NCBI RefSeq assembly: GCF_047302285.1
Contig: NZ_CP154845.1
Location: 930,001-994,000 of the forward strand
DNA from: Robertmurraya sp047302285
GTDB taxonomy: Bacteria > Bacillota > Bacilli > Bacillales > Cytobacillaceae
Length of the DNA: 64,000 nt
Direction of reading: 5' to 3'
This document shows positions 49,755-57,946 of this stretch, piece by piece. Both the position numbers and the translations under genes were made by a program. The notes beneath the pieces were generated by a model that was given only the letters and a program-made list of their open reading frames with translations, was not told where the DNA came from and searched no databases. How positions within the stretch are numbered: position 1 is the stretch's first letter; each line of letters starts with the position of its first letter.

Positions 49755-50393
49755 TTGATTAAACTTACAAAGCGTCAAGAAGAGATCCTTCAGATAGTGA
49801 AAGAGGAGGGGCCGATTTCGGGGAAGGAAATCGCTGACAAATTGTCGTTGAAACGGGCAACCTTAAGGCCGGACCTTGCGATTTTAACGATGGCAGGCAA
49901 TTTAGAAGCGCGAACGAAGGTTGGATATTCCTATAAGGAAAGTTCAATTGAAACAACCAACAAAAATATTTCGGAACAACTTGTCAGTGAATATAAGAGT
50001 CATCCTGTTGTCGTCCGAAATTCTTCTTCTGTTTACGATGCGATTGTCCAAATCTTTTTAAAAGATGTGGGAGCTATATATGTCGTCAATGATGAGGGGA
50101 ATCTGGTCGGAGTCATTTCCAGAAAGGATTTATTGAGAGCCAGTATGGGGACACAAGATCTTCGTGATATTCCGGTTAATGTCATTATGACGAGAATGCC
50201 AAACATTATTACGATTCGGCAGGAAGAAACCCTTCAAGCAGCAGCGAAGAAAATGATTGAGCATCATATTGATTCCTTGCCAGTTGTTCTGAAAATCAAC
50301 GAAGAAAATCATACATATAAAGTGGTTGGACGCATTACGAAAACAACCATTGCGAAGGCATATATGGAGCTAAGTAAAAGCCACACGGTATAG
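49755..50393 (+). CDS. ccpN: Transcriptional repressor CcpN (YqzB)
   Basis: About 212 residues. A helix-turn-helix (TKRQEEILQIVKEEGPISGK, LSLKRATLRPDLAILTM) is followed by two CBS domains (VGAIYVVNDEGNLVGVISRK and HHIDSLPVVLKI...VVGRIT). CcpN represses gluconeogenic genes such as pckA and gapB in the presence of glucose, with ATP and ADP sensed by the CBS pair. TTG 49755 is 8 bases after GAGGG; GTG 49749 is an alternative. It forms an operon with the PPDK regulator and PPDK. Confidence 0.92.
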   Translation: MIKLTKRQEEILQIVKEEGPISGKEIADKLSLKRATLRPDLAILTMAGNLEARTKVGYSYKESSIETTNKNISEQLVSEYKSHPVVVRNSSSVYDAIVQIFLKDVGAIYVVNDEGNLVGVISRKDLLRASMGTQDLRDIPVNVIMTRMPNIITIRQEETLQAAAKKMIEHHIDSLPVVLKINEENHTYKVVGRITKTTIAKAYMELSKSHTV

Positions 50394-50406
50394 GGGTGAA
50401 AGCATT

Positions 50407-51210
50407 TTGGGAGAAAAAGAAACCGTATTTGTCGTATCAGACTCTGTTGGAGAAACAGCCGATCTCGTGGTCAAAGCAGTGGCAACGCAGTTTAATGGAG
50501 GTTTTGTGGAGCTACGAAAAAATGCATTTGTAGAAGATTACGAGGATATTGAAGATATTTTATTAATGGCGAAGCAAGTGCCATCACTTATCGCCTACAC
50601 GATTGTTGTGCCAAAACTTAAAGACTATTTAGACCATCGGGCAAAAGAAGAAAATTTAATCGCTGTCGATCTATTGAGCCCGCTTATGAATGCCTTTAGT
50701 ACGAGGTTTAACAAAAGGCCAAAGAATCAGCCAAAGCTTATGAGGCAGCTAGATGATTCCTATTTTAGAAGAATTGAAGCGATTGAATTTGCTGTAAAGT
50801 ACGACGATGGCAGAGATCCACGGGGGCTTTTGCATGCTGACATCGTTCTCGTAGGAGTATCGCGAACTTCGAAAACACCACTTTCAATGTATTTAGCCCA
50901 TAAACGTTTCAAGGTTGCAAATGTTCCCCTTGTACCTGAAGTAGCACCACCAGAGGAGCTTTTTCAAATATCACGAAATAAATGTGTGGGCCTCATTATT
51001 AGCCCTGATAAACTAAACTCCATCCGGAAGGAACGCTTGAGGAATCTCGGGCTCACCTCTCAAGCAAATTATGCTAGCTTTGAAAGGATATTAGAGGAGT
51101 TAGATTACGCAGAGAAAATCATGAAACGCCTTGGCTGTCCAGTCATCAATGTGTCCGATAAGGCAATTGAAGAAACTGCTGATTATATTTTAAACACGCT
51201 TAAAAAATAG
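50407..51210 (+). CDS. Pyruvate, phosphate dikinase regulatory protein (PDRP)
   Basis: A 267-residue DUF299 protein. It opens FVVSDSVGETADLVVKAVAT, has the P-loop-like VLVGVSRTSKTPLSMYLAHK and the later PLVPEVAPPEELF. PDRP is a bifunctional kinase/phosphorylase that uses ADP to inactivate and phosphate to reactivate PPDK by acting on a threonine beside the catalytic histidine. The TTG start at 50407 is 8 or so bases after AGGGGTG. In Bacillus subtilis the homologue yqfL affects CcpN function. PPDK itself follows 35 bp later. Confidence 0.93.
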   Translation: MGEKETVFVVSDSVGETADLVVKAVATQFNGGFVELRKNAFVEDYEDIEDILLMAKQVPSLIAYTIVVPKLKDYLDHRAKEENLIAVDLLSPLMNAFSTRFNKRPKNQPKLMRQLDDSYFRRIEAIEFAVKYDDGRDPRGLLHADIVLVGVSRTSKTPLSMYLAHKRFKVANVPLVPEVAPPEELFQISRNKCVGLIISPDKLNSIRKERLRNLGLTSQANYASFERILEELDYAEKIMKRLGCPVINVSDKAIEETADYILNTLKK

Positions 51211-51245
51211 CCGAATCGAAAACTGATTAGAGAGGAGCTTTTATC

Positions 51246-53909
51246 ATGAAGAAATTTGTCTATATGTTCAATGAAGGAAATAGCCGTATGAAGGAACTGT
51301 TAGGGGGAAAAGGAGCCAATCTTGCTGAAATGACGGCGATTGGGCTACCAGTTCCATTTGGCTTTACGATATCGACGGAAAGTTGTAACGCTTATTATGA
51401 TGAAGGAAAAATGATTTCTCCTGAGATTGAGGCACAGATCCTCCATTCATTAAAAGTCCTTGAAGAAAAAACAGGGAAAAATCTCGGTGATCCAACTAAT
51501 CCTCTACTTGTTTCCGTTCGTTCTGGGGCTGTGTTCTCGATGCCGGGGATGATGGATACGATATTAAATCTAGGAATGAATGATGAGACGGTGAAGGGAA
51601 TGGCGAACCTTACCGATAATCCGCGTTTTGCTTATGATTCTTATCGCCGTTTTATTCAAATGTTCTCAGATGTCGTACTTGACGTCGATACTTTTTTCTT
51701 CGAACAGCTTCTTGAAGAATATCGTGAACAAAAGGGGTACTCTACTGATCCAGAGTTAACAGCAGAAGATTGGCAGATCGTCATTGCTGGTTATAAAAAA
51801 ATCGTTAAAGACCGGACAAGAAAAGAGTTTCCACAGGATCCAAGAGAGCAACTATTTTTATCGATAAAAGCAGTATTTGATTCTTGGAACAATCAGCGGG
51901 CCATCGTTTACCGTCGTTTAAATAAAATTCCAGACCATTTAGGAACGGCTGTCAACATTCAAAGCATGGTGTTTGGAAATACTGGGAATGACTCAGGTAC
52001 AGGAGTTGCCTTCACAAGAAACCCATCGACAGGTGAAAATATTTTATACGGAGAATATTTAATTAATGCCCAGGGGGAAGACGTGGTGGCAGGAATTCGC
52101 ACTCCGCAACCGATATTAACATTAGAGAGAGAAATGCCAGACGTATTTAAGCAATTCTCAGAAACTTGTCAGCTATTAGAAAAGCATTATGAAGATATGC
52201 AAGATATTGAGTTTACGGTTGAAAGAGGAGAGCTGTTCATTTTACAAACGAGAACAGGTAAGCGCACGGCGCAAGCAGCGATTCGCATTGCCGTTGAAAT
52301 GGTAGAAGAAGGCTTGATTGATAAAAATATTGCCCTTCTCCGCGTTGATCCGGATCAGTTGAATCAACTTCTCCACCGTCGCATTGATGAATCATTTGCT
52401 CGTCAAATTTTAACAAAAGGGTTGCCTGCTTCACCTGGTGCGGCAACTGGGCAAATCGTATTTGATGCTGATGAGGCCGAGACGCTAGGAAACGAAGGGA
52501 AAAAGGTTATATTGGTGCGACCAGAAACAACTCCTGATGATATCCATGGAATTATTGCGGCACAAGCGGTTGTGACAAGTCGTGGGGGGATGACGAGTCA
52601 TGCTGCAGTCGTAGCAAGAGGCATGGGGAAAGCATGTATTTGTGGTTGTGAAGCACTGAAAATCGATTTGAAGGCAAAGCAATTCTCCATTGGGGAGACA
52701 ATTCTCCGTGAGGGTGAAGTAATCACAATAGATGGAGCAACTGGAGAAATCATCAAGGGAGAAATTCCGATGATAGAACCACAGCTTTCAGAGGAATTCC
52801 AGTTACTTTTACAATGGGCAGATGAAGCGAGGGACCTCGGAGTGAGAGCGAATGCCGACAATCCTGAGGATGCAAAAAAAGCATTTGAATTTGGTGCTGG
52901 TGGAATTGGCTTATGTCGTACAGAGCATATGTTTATGGATGCAAAAAGGGTCCCAATTGTACAAAAGATGATTCTTGCGGAAAACTATGTTGAACGGAAG
53001 GAAGCGTTAAACGAATTATTGCCGATGCAGCAAGGGGATTTTGAAGGCATTTTTGAAGCAATGCAAGGTTTCCCAGTCACGATTAGACTGTTAGATCCAC
53101 CATTACATGAATTCTTACCTGACAAGGAAGAGTTATTAGTCGAAGTGACGAAGCTGCAAATTTTGAATCCTGATGCTCCAGAATTGGTTGAAAAAGAACT
53201 TCTCTTGAAAAAGGTTCGTCAGTTAGATGAGTTCAATCCAATGCTCGGCCACCGTGGTTGCCGCTTAGGAATGATTCATCCAGAAATTTATGAGATGCAA
53301 GCAAAGGCGATCTTTTATGCAATTGCTAACTTAAAAGATAAAGGTGTTGCCGTTAAACCAGAGATTATGATTCCACTTGTGGGTCATGTCAATGAACTGA
53401 AAGAAATGCGTCAACTTGTGATAGATTCTGCTCTTCAAGTTCAGGAGGAAACAGGGAAGAGTTTCGATTATCTCGTTGGAACGATGATTGAAATCCCTCG
53501 TGCAGCACTTACAGCCGATGAAATTGCCGAAGAAGCAGACTTTTTCTCTTTTGGTACAAATGATTTAACGCAAACGACTTTTGGGTATAGTCGCGATGAT
53601 GCGGAAGGGAAGTTCCTGCAAGCCTATATAGAAAACAAAGTTCTTCCAGAAAATCCATTTGCCGTCTTAGATCGTGAAGGGGTTGGTAAGCTCGTTGATA
53701 CAGGCGTCAAGCTTGGAAGGACGACAAAGCCACAACTGAAAACAGGGATTTGTGGTGAGCATGGTGGTGAAAAGAGCTCGATCGAATTCTGTTATGAAAC
53801 TGGATTGGATTATGTGAGTTGTTCTCCATATCGTGTTCCATTGGCAAGATTGGCAGCAGCCCAGGCAACCATTCGCAAGCAAAAAAAATCGCTGCAGGTT
53901 CAAGTATGA
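51246..53909 (+). CDS. ppdK: Pyruvate, phosphate dikinase
   Basis: An 887-residue enzyme, full length for the family. The N-terminal ATP-grasp part includes GGKGANLAEMTAIGLPVP and SVRSGAVFSMPGMMDTILNL. The swivelling phospho-histidine domain has GGMTSHAAVVARGMGKACIC, with the regulatory threonine and catalytic His in TSH. The C-terminal PEP/pyruvate barrel ends with GICGEHGGEKSSIEFC. It interconverts pyruvate, ATP and phosphate with PEP, AMP and pyrophosphate. Bacillus subtilis lacks it; here it sits with its regulator and CcpN, so PEP synthesis is controlled as one unit. Confidence 0.96.
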   Translation: MKKFVYMFNEGNSRMKELLGGKGANLAEMTAIGLPVPFGFTISTESCNAYYDEGKMISPEIEAQILHSLKVLEEKTGKNLGDPTNPLLVSVRSGAVFSMPGMMDTILNLGMNDETVKGMANLTDNPRFAYDSYRRFIQMFSDVVLDVDTFFFEQLLEEYREQKGYSTDPELTAEDWQIVIAGYKKIVKDRTRKEFPQDPREQLFLSIKAVFDSWNNQRAIVYRRLNKIPDHLGTAVNIQSMVFGNTGNDSGTGVAFTRNPSTGENILYGEYLINAQGEDVVAGIRTPQPILTLEREMPDVFKQFSETCQLLEKHYEDMQDIEFTVERGELFILQTRTGKRTAQAAIRIAVEMVEEGLIDKNIALLRVDPDQLNQLLHRRIDESFARQILTKGLPASPGAATGQIVFDADEAETLGNEGKKVILVRPETTPDDIHGIIAAQAVVTSRGGMTSHAAVVARGMGKACICGCEALKIDLKAKQFSIGETILREGEVITIDGATGEIIKGEIPMIEPQLSEEFQLLLQWADEARDLGVRANADNPEDAKKAFEFGAGGIGLCRTEHMFMDAKRVPIVQKMILAENYVERKEALNELLPMQQGDFEGIFEAMQGFPVTIRLLDPPLHEFLPDKEELLVEVTKLQILNPDAPELVEKELLLKKVRQLDEFNPMLGHRGCRLGMIHPEIYEMQAKAIFYAIANLKDKGVAVKPEIMIPLVGHVNELKEMRQLVIDSALQVQEETGKSFDYLVGTMIEIPRAALTADEIAEEADFFSFGTNDLTQTTFGYSRDDAEGKFLQAYIENKVLPENPFAVLDREGVGKLVDTGVKLGRTTKPQLKTGICGEHGGEKSSIEFCYETGLDYVSCSPYRVPLARLAAAQATIRKQKKSLQVQV

Positions 53910-53915
53910 CTATAG

Positions 53916-53948
53916 GAAAAGACGTATCAATGCGATACGTCTTTTCTT
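53916..53948. terminator. Terminator of the ccpN-ppdK operon
   Basis: GAAAAGACGTATC and GATACGTCTTTTC form a 13-bp perfect stem around AATGC. Confidence 0.9.
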
Positions 53949-53998
53949 TGTATGGCGGCTTTTTAAGAGATAGAGTTCATCCACGCAAAAACATATAG

Positions 53999-54010
53999 TT
54001 TGTATACAAA
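53999..54010. promoter_or_regulatory. Palindrome before the marR-MFS unit
   Basis: TTTGTATACAAA is a 12-bp perfect palindrome 66 bp before the marR start, a plausible site for the regulator. A -10-like TATAAT lies downstream at about 54039. Confidence 0.5.
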
Positions 54011-54075
54011 TTATATTTACACAAACAATAATTAGTAGTATAATAGCACTTATTGCTTTGAGGAGTTGTTTTCGT

Positions 54076-54513
54076 ATGTCAATGGATAAATCAATTGGCT
54101 CTGCTTCCGTTCGCTTAAGTAAAAAGATTACAAGAGTCGTCAACCTTCATTTAAAGTCCTATCATATTACGACTGAACAGTGGGCCGTTTTAAGAACGCT
54201 TCATGAAACCGATCAGATCACTCAAAAAGAGCTATCACATAGAACGGATAAAGACCAAGCAACCCTCACGAAAATCCTTGATTTGATTGAGAAAAGAGAG
54301 TGGATACGAAGAGTATCGAATCCGGCTGATCGACGCTCCTTTTTAATTGAAATTACAGAACAAGGAAGAGCTTTAGTGCAAGAGTTAACCTCATATATAG
54401 AAGAAATTTTTTCAAAAATTGTCGCTGGCATCGAACAAGAGAAGCTCGATGTTTATCAAGAAGTGATGCATTTAATGGAAAGCAATATCGATCAATTACT
54501 AGATAGGGAGTAG
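54076..54513 (+). CDS. MarR family transcriptional regulator
   Basis: About 145 residues. The winged helix is TEQWAVLRTLHETDQITQKE, then DQATLTKILDLIEKREWIRR and VSNPADRRSFLIEITEQG. The ATG at 54076 follows GAGGAG by 11 bases. The MFS gene begins 8 bp after its stop, so this is most likely the local repressor of that drug or metabolite exporter. Confidence 0.9.
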   Translation: MSMDKSIGSASVRLSKKITRVVNLHLKSYHITTEQWAVLRTLHETDQITQKELSHRTDKDQATLTKILDLIEKREWIRRVSNPADRRSFLIEITEQGRALVQELTSYIEEIFSKIVAGIEQEKLDVYQEVMHLMESNIDQLLDRE

Positions 54514-54521
54514 GAACCATA

Positions 54522-55712
54522 TTGAAAGAAACATCTAAGTTATGGACAGGACGCTATATCACGATCTTAGTGATGGCTTTTTTATTTTTTCTCGCAATAC
54601 AGATTTTAACAGCAGGTTTTCCAGCCTATATTACCGACTTGAAAAATAATCCGACACAGGGTGGAATGATGACGACCGTTTTTATGTTGTCTGCGATCAT
54701 GACAAGACCATTGATTGGGTACTTCATGCATAAAGTGAACTTGATGGTGCTCAATATGGCAGCACTTGTCCTCGTGGCCGTATCAATTGGGACTAGTTAT
54801 GGACATGATTCCATCGTCTTATTACTTTGTATGCGGGTTTTACATGGGATCGGATTTGGAATTTTATCGACCGTATTAGCGACGATGGCAACGAATATTA
54901 TTCCGACCAAAAAGTTAGGTGAAGGGATTGGCTATTACGGGATGGCTACTAGTGTGGGCACTAGTATTGCTCCTATGATCGCATTATCACTTCTACAATT
55001 AACCTCTTATAATTTTATGATCGTGTTAACGGTAGTTCTAACGGTAGCAACACTGGTCATTTCCTTTTTTGTAAAGACGCCACAAAAAAGCACACTTTCA
55101 CAAAAAAAGAAAATCTCTTTTAAAAAATCAATCTTTGATAAAGATGCTTTTCTTCCATGTAGCCTTACGATCTTTTTTACGATTTCATTAGGTGGGGTCA
55201 TTAGCTTCATGGGTGAACTTGGAAAAGAGGCTGATTTAGTAGGCTCGGTGCCGTTTTTCTTCTTGGTTTTATCGATGATGATGGTGCTTGTTCGACCGCT
55301 ATCAGGAAGATTATTTGATCGTTATGGTCATAAAGTGATCCTTTATCCAGGTGTTATGAGTGGAATCATCGGTTTAATGCTATTAGCGATAATGGATAGC
55401 GCGGTTACCCTTCTTTTGGCAGGGGTGTTTTATGGAATCGCTTATGGGGTTGTTACCCCAACCCTTCAAGCAATTGCAGTGAAAAAAGTAAAGAAGGAAA
55501 AACAAGGCACAGCGAATGCGATGTTTTTTTCCGGAATGGACTTCGGAATTGCGATTGGTTCAATTGGACTCGGGGCGTTAGCTTCTATCACTAGCTACCA
55601 CTTCATTTATGGTTTTTCGATCGCGTTCTTAGTCTTGCTCCTTTTGATTTATACTTCTGTCCTTTACAAAAGGAAAGTACAGTTGGAAAAAAAGGTTGCA
55701 GAAGTAATGTAA
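54522..55712 (+). CDS. MFS transporter
   Basis: A 396-residue protein with twelve membrane helices. The A-motif-like loop after helix 2 (TRPLIGYFMHKVNLM) and its repeat in the second half (VRPLSGRLFDRYGHKVILYP) are clear. It belongs to the drug-exporter-like MFS group. The TTG start follows GGGAGTAGGA. It is co-transcribed with a MarR regulator. The substrate is unknown. Confidence 0.88.
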   Translation: MKETSKLWTGRYITILVMAFLFFLAIQILTAGFPAYITDLKNNPTQGGMMTTVFMLSAIMTRPLIGYFMHKVNLMVLNMAALVLVAVSIGTSYGHDSIVLLLCMRVLHGIGFGILSTVLATMATNIIPTKKLGEGIGYYGMATSVGTSIAPMIALSLLQLTSYNFMIVLTVVLTVATLVISFFVKTPQKSTLSQKKKISFKKSIFDKDAFLPCSLTIFFTISLGGVISFMGELGKEADLVGSVPFFFLVLSMMMVLVRPLSGRLFDRYGHKVILYPGVMSGIIGLMLLAIMDSAVTLLLAGVFYGIAYGVVTPTLQAIAVKKVKKEKQGTANAMFFSGMDFGIAIGSIGLGALASITSYHFIYGFSIAFLVLLLLIYTSVLYKRKVQLEKKVAEVM

Positions 55713-55713
55713 A

Positions 55714-56230
55714 AAAATGAGGCTGGGACATAACTAGCTTCAAATAATGAGAAAGGTGAACTTGAGGGTACTCAAATTCACCTTTCTCTATTTTTGTATT
55801 AACGCATGGCCCATTTCGTTTTCTACCTTCGATATTCCTCGTACAAAAAAATCAAGTGAAACGCAAATGAGCCTTCAAGAATCCAATCGATTTCCGGTTT
55901 TTCTAAATTTCTAATATAAGACCCTATTTGCTCCAACCATCTCTCACCCTTAAGCGGAATTTTTCCTGTTATCTCCTCAATGGAGTCCCTTTTAGGGAAA
56001 ATAACGGAAGATTTTCCGCTTATGGAGGGCAAAATCATTTATTTTGGCATTTTTTGAGAGAATAGCAGGAATTTCTCCTGTTAATTCGGCTCTTTTTCAT
56101 GATGGTTGCTCATTAAGCGGAAATTTTCCTGTTATTTTTTCATATCGATACTCCAACTGCGAGGGAATTTATACACTCCAAACTAGAATCAAAAAGTCGT
56201 TACCACCGACTTTTTGACCCAGCCTCATTT
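55714..56230. repeat. Element bounded by 17-bp inverted repeats
   Basis: AAAAAAATGAGGCTGGG just after the MFS stop (about 55711-55729) recurs inverted at about 56212-56234, just before the stop of the convergent DUF4097 gene. Between them lie a 12-bp hairpin (GAGAAAGGTGAA / TTCACCTTTCTC, about 55750-55790, followed by TATTTTTG) and copy C of the 187-bp repeat. The layout resembles a MITE, or a pair of convergent terminators that share a repeat sequence. No transposase is present. Confidence 0.65.
55951..56137 (-). repeat. Dispersed 187-bp repeat, copy C
   Basis: Reverse complement of this interval is about 94% identical to 47841-48027 over its full length and shares block spacing with the diverged copy at 19222-19407. 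It lies inside the inverted-repeat-bounded segment between convergent genes. Confidence 0.9.
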
Positions 56231-56232
56231 TT

Positions 56233-57087
56233 TTATTGAATCTTTACATTACCACTAGATATATCAATATCAATTTTATGTTTGCCTGTTCCAAGAGTTC
56301 CCTTAACTTTATGTTTGGTTTGTTCTTCGATGGTTAATGGAAGATTGTAAGAAATATTCCCAGAACCAATTTTTCCGTCTAAAGTGAAGTCTGCATTATT
56401 TGGTAAGTCAAGTGTGACAGTACCAGAGCTTACATCAATTTCAACCGAATCAACGAGCTCGGCAAACTCGATATCTAGTTTTCCTGACGAAATGTCAGCT
56501 TCTAGTTCCCCGCTGAAACCAGTTACTTTGAGATTTCCAGAGCTAATATCGATTGTACTTGACTTTGATATAAGACCTTCAATCGATGCATTTCCTGAAG
56601 AACCATCATGGGAAAATTCATTGACCTGAAGATGGCTTAGATTGATATTACCTGATCCCATATCTATCGAAAGATCGTCTAGGATCAATGGCTGTTTTTC
56701 TGAGTTTCCTGCTAGGTCAACATTTCCAGAACCAATTTTGATTTCCATATCTTTTTGATAATCTTCTGGAATGTAGACCGTTAGCTTAGAGTTATTGAAA
56801 AAGGAAAACCAAGAATTCCAAGTACGTTCATGTGTTACAGTAATGGTATTTCCTTTTTGAGTCACGTTGACCTTTCCTTTTCCCTCAAAATCAGCTTCTA
56901 AGTCATTGCGTTTTTCCGGGATAATTTCTAAACTAACCGATGAAATATCAAATTCAATGGTATTAATTTTATTCGTGATGTCTGCTTTGGTGTTATCTTT
57001 ATTGGAAAACCAAGTAAGGTTTCCAACCGATGTGAATATAATATATCCTCCTACTAGAATGATAAAAATTAATAAAATTCGTTTCAT
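56233..57087 (-). CDS. DUF4097 (LiaG-like) membrane-anchored protein
   Basis: About 284 residues. One N-terminal membrane helix (RILLIFIILVGGYIIFTSVG) is followed by an extracellular beta-helix-like region with repeated IxxSSGN/IGSGN motifs (IDISSGNLKVTGFSGELEAD, IGSGNISYNL, IDISSGNVKIQ at the end). This is the DUF4097 family that includes LiaG in the cell-envelope stress operon. ATG 57087 is 10 bases after GGAGG. It stands alone, and no lia genes are adjacent. Confidence 0.83.
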   Translation of the reverse strand: MKRILLIFIILVGGYIIFTSVGNLTWFSNKDNTKADITNKINTIEFDISSVSLEIIPEKRNDLEADFEGKGKVNVTQKGNTITVTHERTWNSWFSFFNNSKLTVYIPEDYQKDMEIKIGSGNVDLAGNSEKQPLILDDLSIDMGSGNINLSHLQVNEFSHDGSSGNASIEGLISKSSTIDISSGNLKVTGFSGELEADISSGKLDIEFAELVDSVEIDVSSGTVTLDLPNNADFTLDGKIGSGNISYNLPLTIEEQTKHKVKGTLGTGKHKIDIDISSGNVKIQ

Positions 57088-57293
57088 TGTCAAATTTCCT
57101 CCATCATTTTCTATTTTAGTTTTTTATAATAGAAATATACGTTATTTCAAAACCTTGTATCTTCATCATAATTGATACGCTCATAATAATCATTGTTCTA
57201 AAGCTTTATTTTAAACTAAGACTCTAGTCGTATGTATGTTAAATTTGCATAGGGTAGGAGGGTATAGTACAATGGAAGTGAGGAGGAATGTGA

Positions 57294-57626
57294 ATGGAGA
57301 ATATCGAACCTCAAGAATTAGAAGAATGCTGTCACGACCATGATGGGAGAAAGAGCCATCATTCGGAAAAAACGAAGAAGAACCTTGTGACAAGGCTAAA
57401 TCGAATTGAAGGACAGATTCGGGGAATTAAAGGTCTAATTGAAAAAGATACGTATTGTGATGATGTCATCACACAAATTTCTGCAACGACTGCAGCATTA
57501 AATGGTGTAGCAAAAATATTATTAGAAGCTCATATGAAGAGTTGTATTTTAGAAAGAGTTCAAGATGGAGATCATGAAGCAATTGATGAGTTATTAATAA
57601 CGATTCAAAAGCTAATGAAAAAATAA
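57294..57626 (+). CDS. csoR: Copper-sensing repressor CsoR
   Basis: A 110-residue all-helical repressor. The Cu(I) ligands C55, H80 and C84 (TYCDDVITQ, EAHMKSCI) are in place. The N-terminal tail adds ECCHDHDG and HHS, possible extra metal contacts. Binding of Cu(I) releases it from DNA. Ribosome site GAGGAGG precedes ATG. copZ and copA follow in the same direction. A GGGTATA half-site at about 57260 suggests autoregulation. Confidence 0.93.
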   Translation: MENIEPQELEECCHDHDGRKSHHSEKTKKNLVTRLNRIEGQIRGIKGLIEKDTYCDDVITQISATTAALNGVAKILLEAHMKSCILERVQDGDHEAIDELLITIQKLMKK

Positions 57627-57646
57627 ATGGAAAGAGGGCTATAATT

Positions 57647-57853
57647 ATGGCAAATTCAATATTAAACGTAAAAGGAATGTCTTGTGGACATTGTGTAAAA
57701 GCAGTTGAAGGTAGCGTTGGTAAATTAGATGGTGTAAGTGAAGTAAAGGTTAATCTTGAGGCAGGTACTGTTGCTGTCGATTTTAATAGTGATGTCGTAA
57801 CTCTTGATGCGATTAAAGAAACAATTGATGATCAAGGCTATGATGTAGAATAA
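57647..57853 (+). CDS. copZ: Copper chaperone CopZ
   Basis: A 68-residue heavy-metal-associated domain. The Cu(I)-binding motif is GMSCGHCVKAVE (C13, C16), with the conserved GVSEVKVNLEAGTVAV strand region. It carries Cu(I) to CopA in the cytoplasm. It lies 20 bp after csoR and is followed by a terminator before copA. Confidence 0.95.
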   Translation: MANSILNVKGMSCGHCVKAVEGSVGKLDGVSEVKVNLEAGTVAVDFNSDVVTLDAIKETIDDQGYDVE

Positions 57854-57861
57854 ATTTAGAG

Positions 57862-57899
57862 AAAAGACGTGCTACATAAACACTAGCACGTTCTTTTAT
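57862..57899 (+). terminator. Terminator between copZ and copA
   Basis: ACGTGCTA and TAGCACGT pair around a 9-base loop, flanked by AAAAG and TCTTTTATT. It separates copZ from copA, which has its own operator. Confidence 0.8.
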
Positions 57900-57907
57900 T
57901 CATTTTA

Positions 57908-57926
57908 TATACCCGTTAGGGGTATA
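57908..57926. promoter_or_regulatory. CsoR operator before copA
   Basis: TATACCC-GTTAG-GGGTATA has perfect 7-base arms and fits known CsoR sites (G/C tract flanked by TATA). It lies 21 bp before the copA start. Confidence 0.82.
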
Positions 57927-57946
57927 AGGATAGAGGTGTAAATCGT

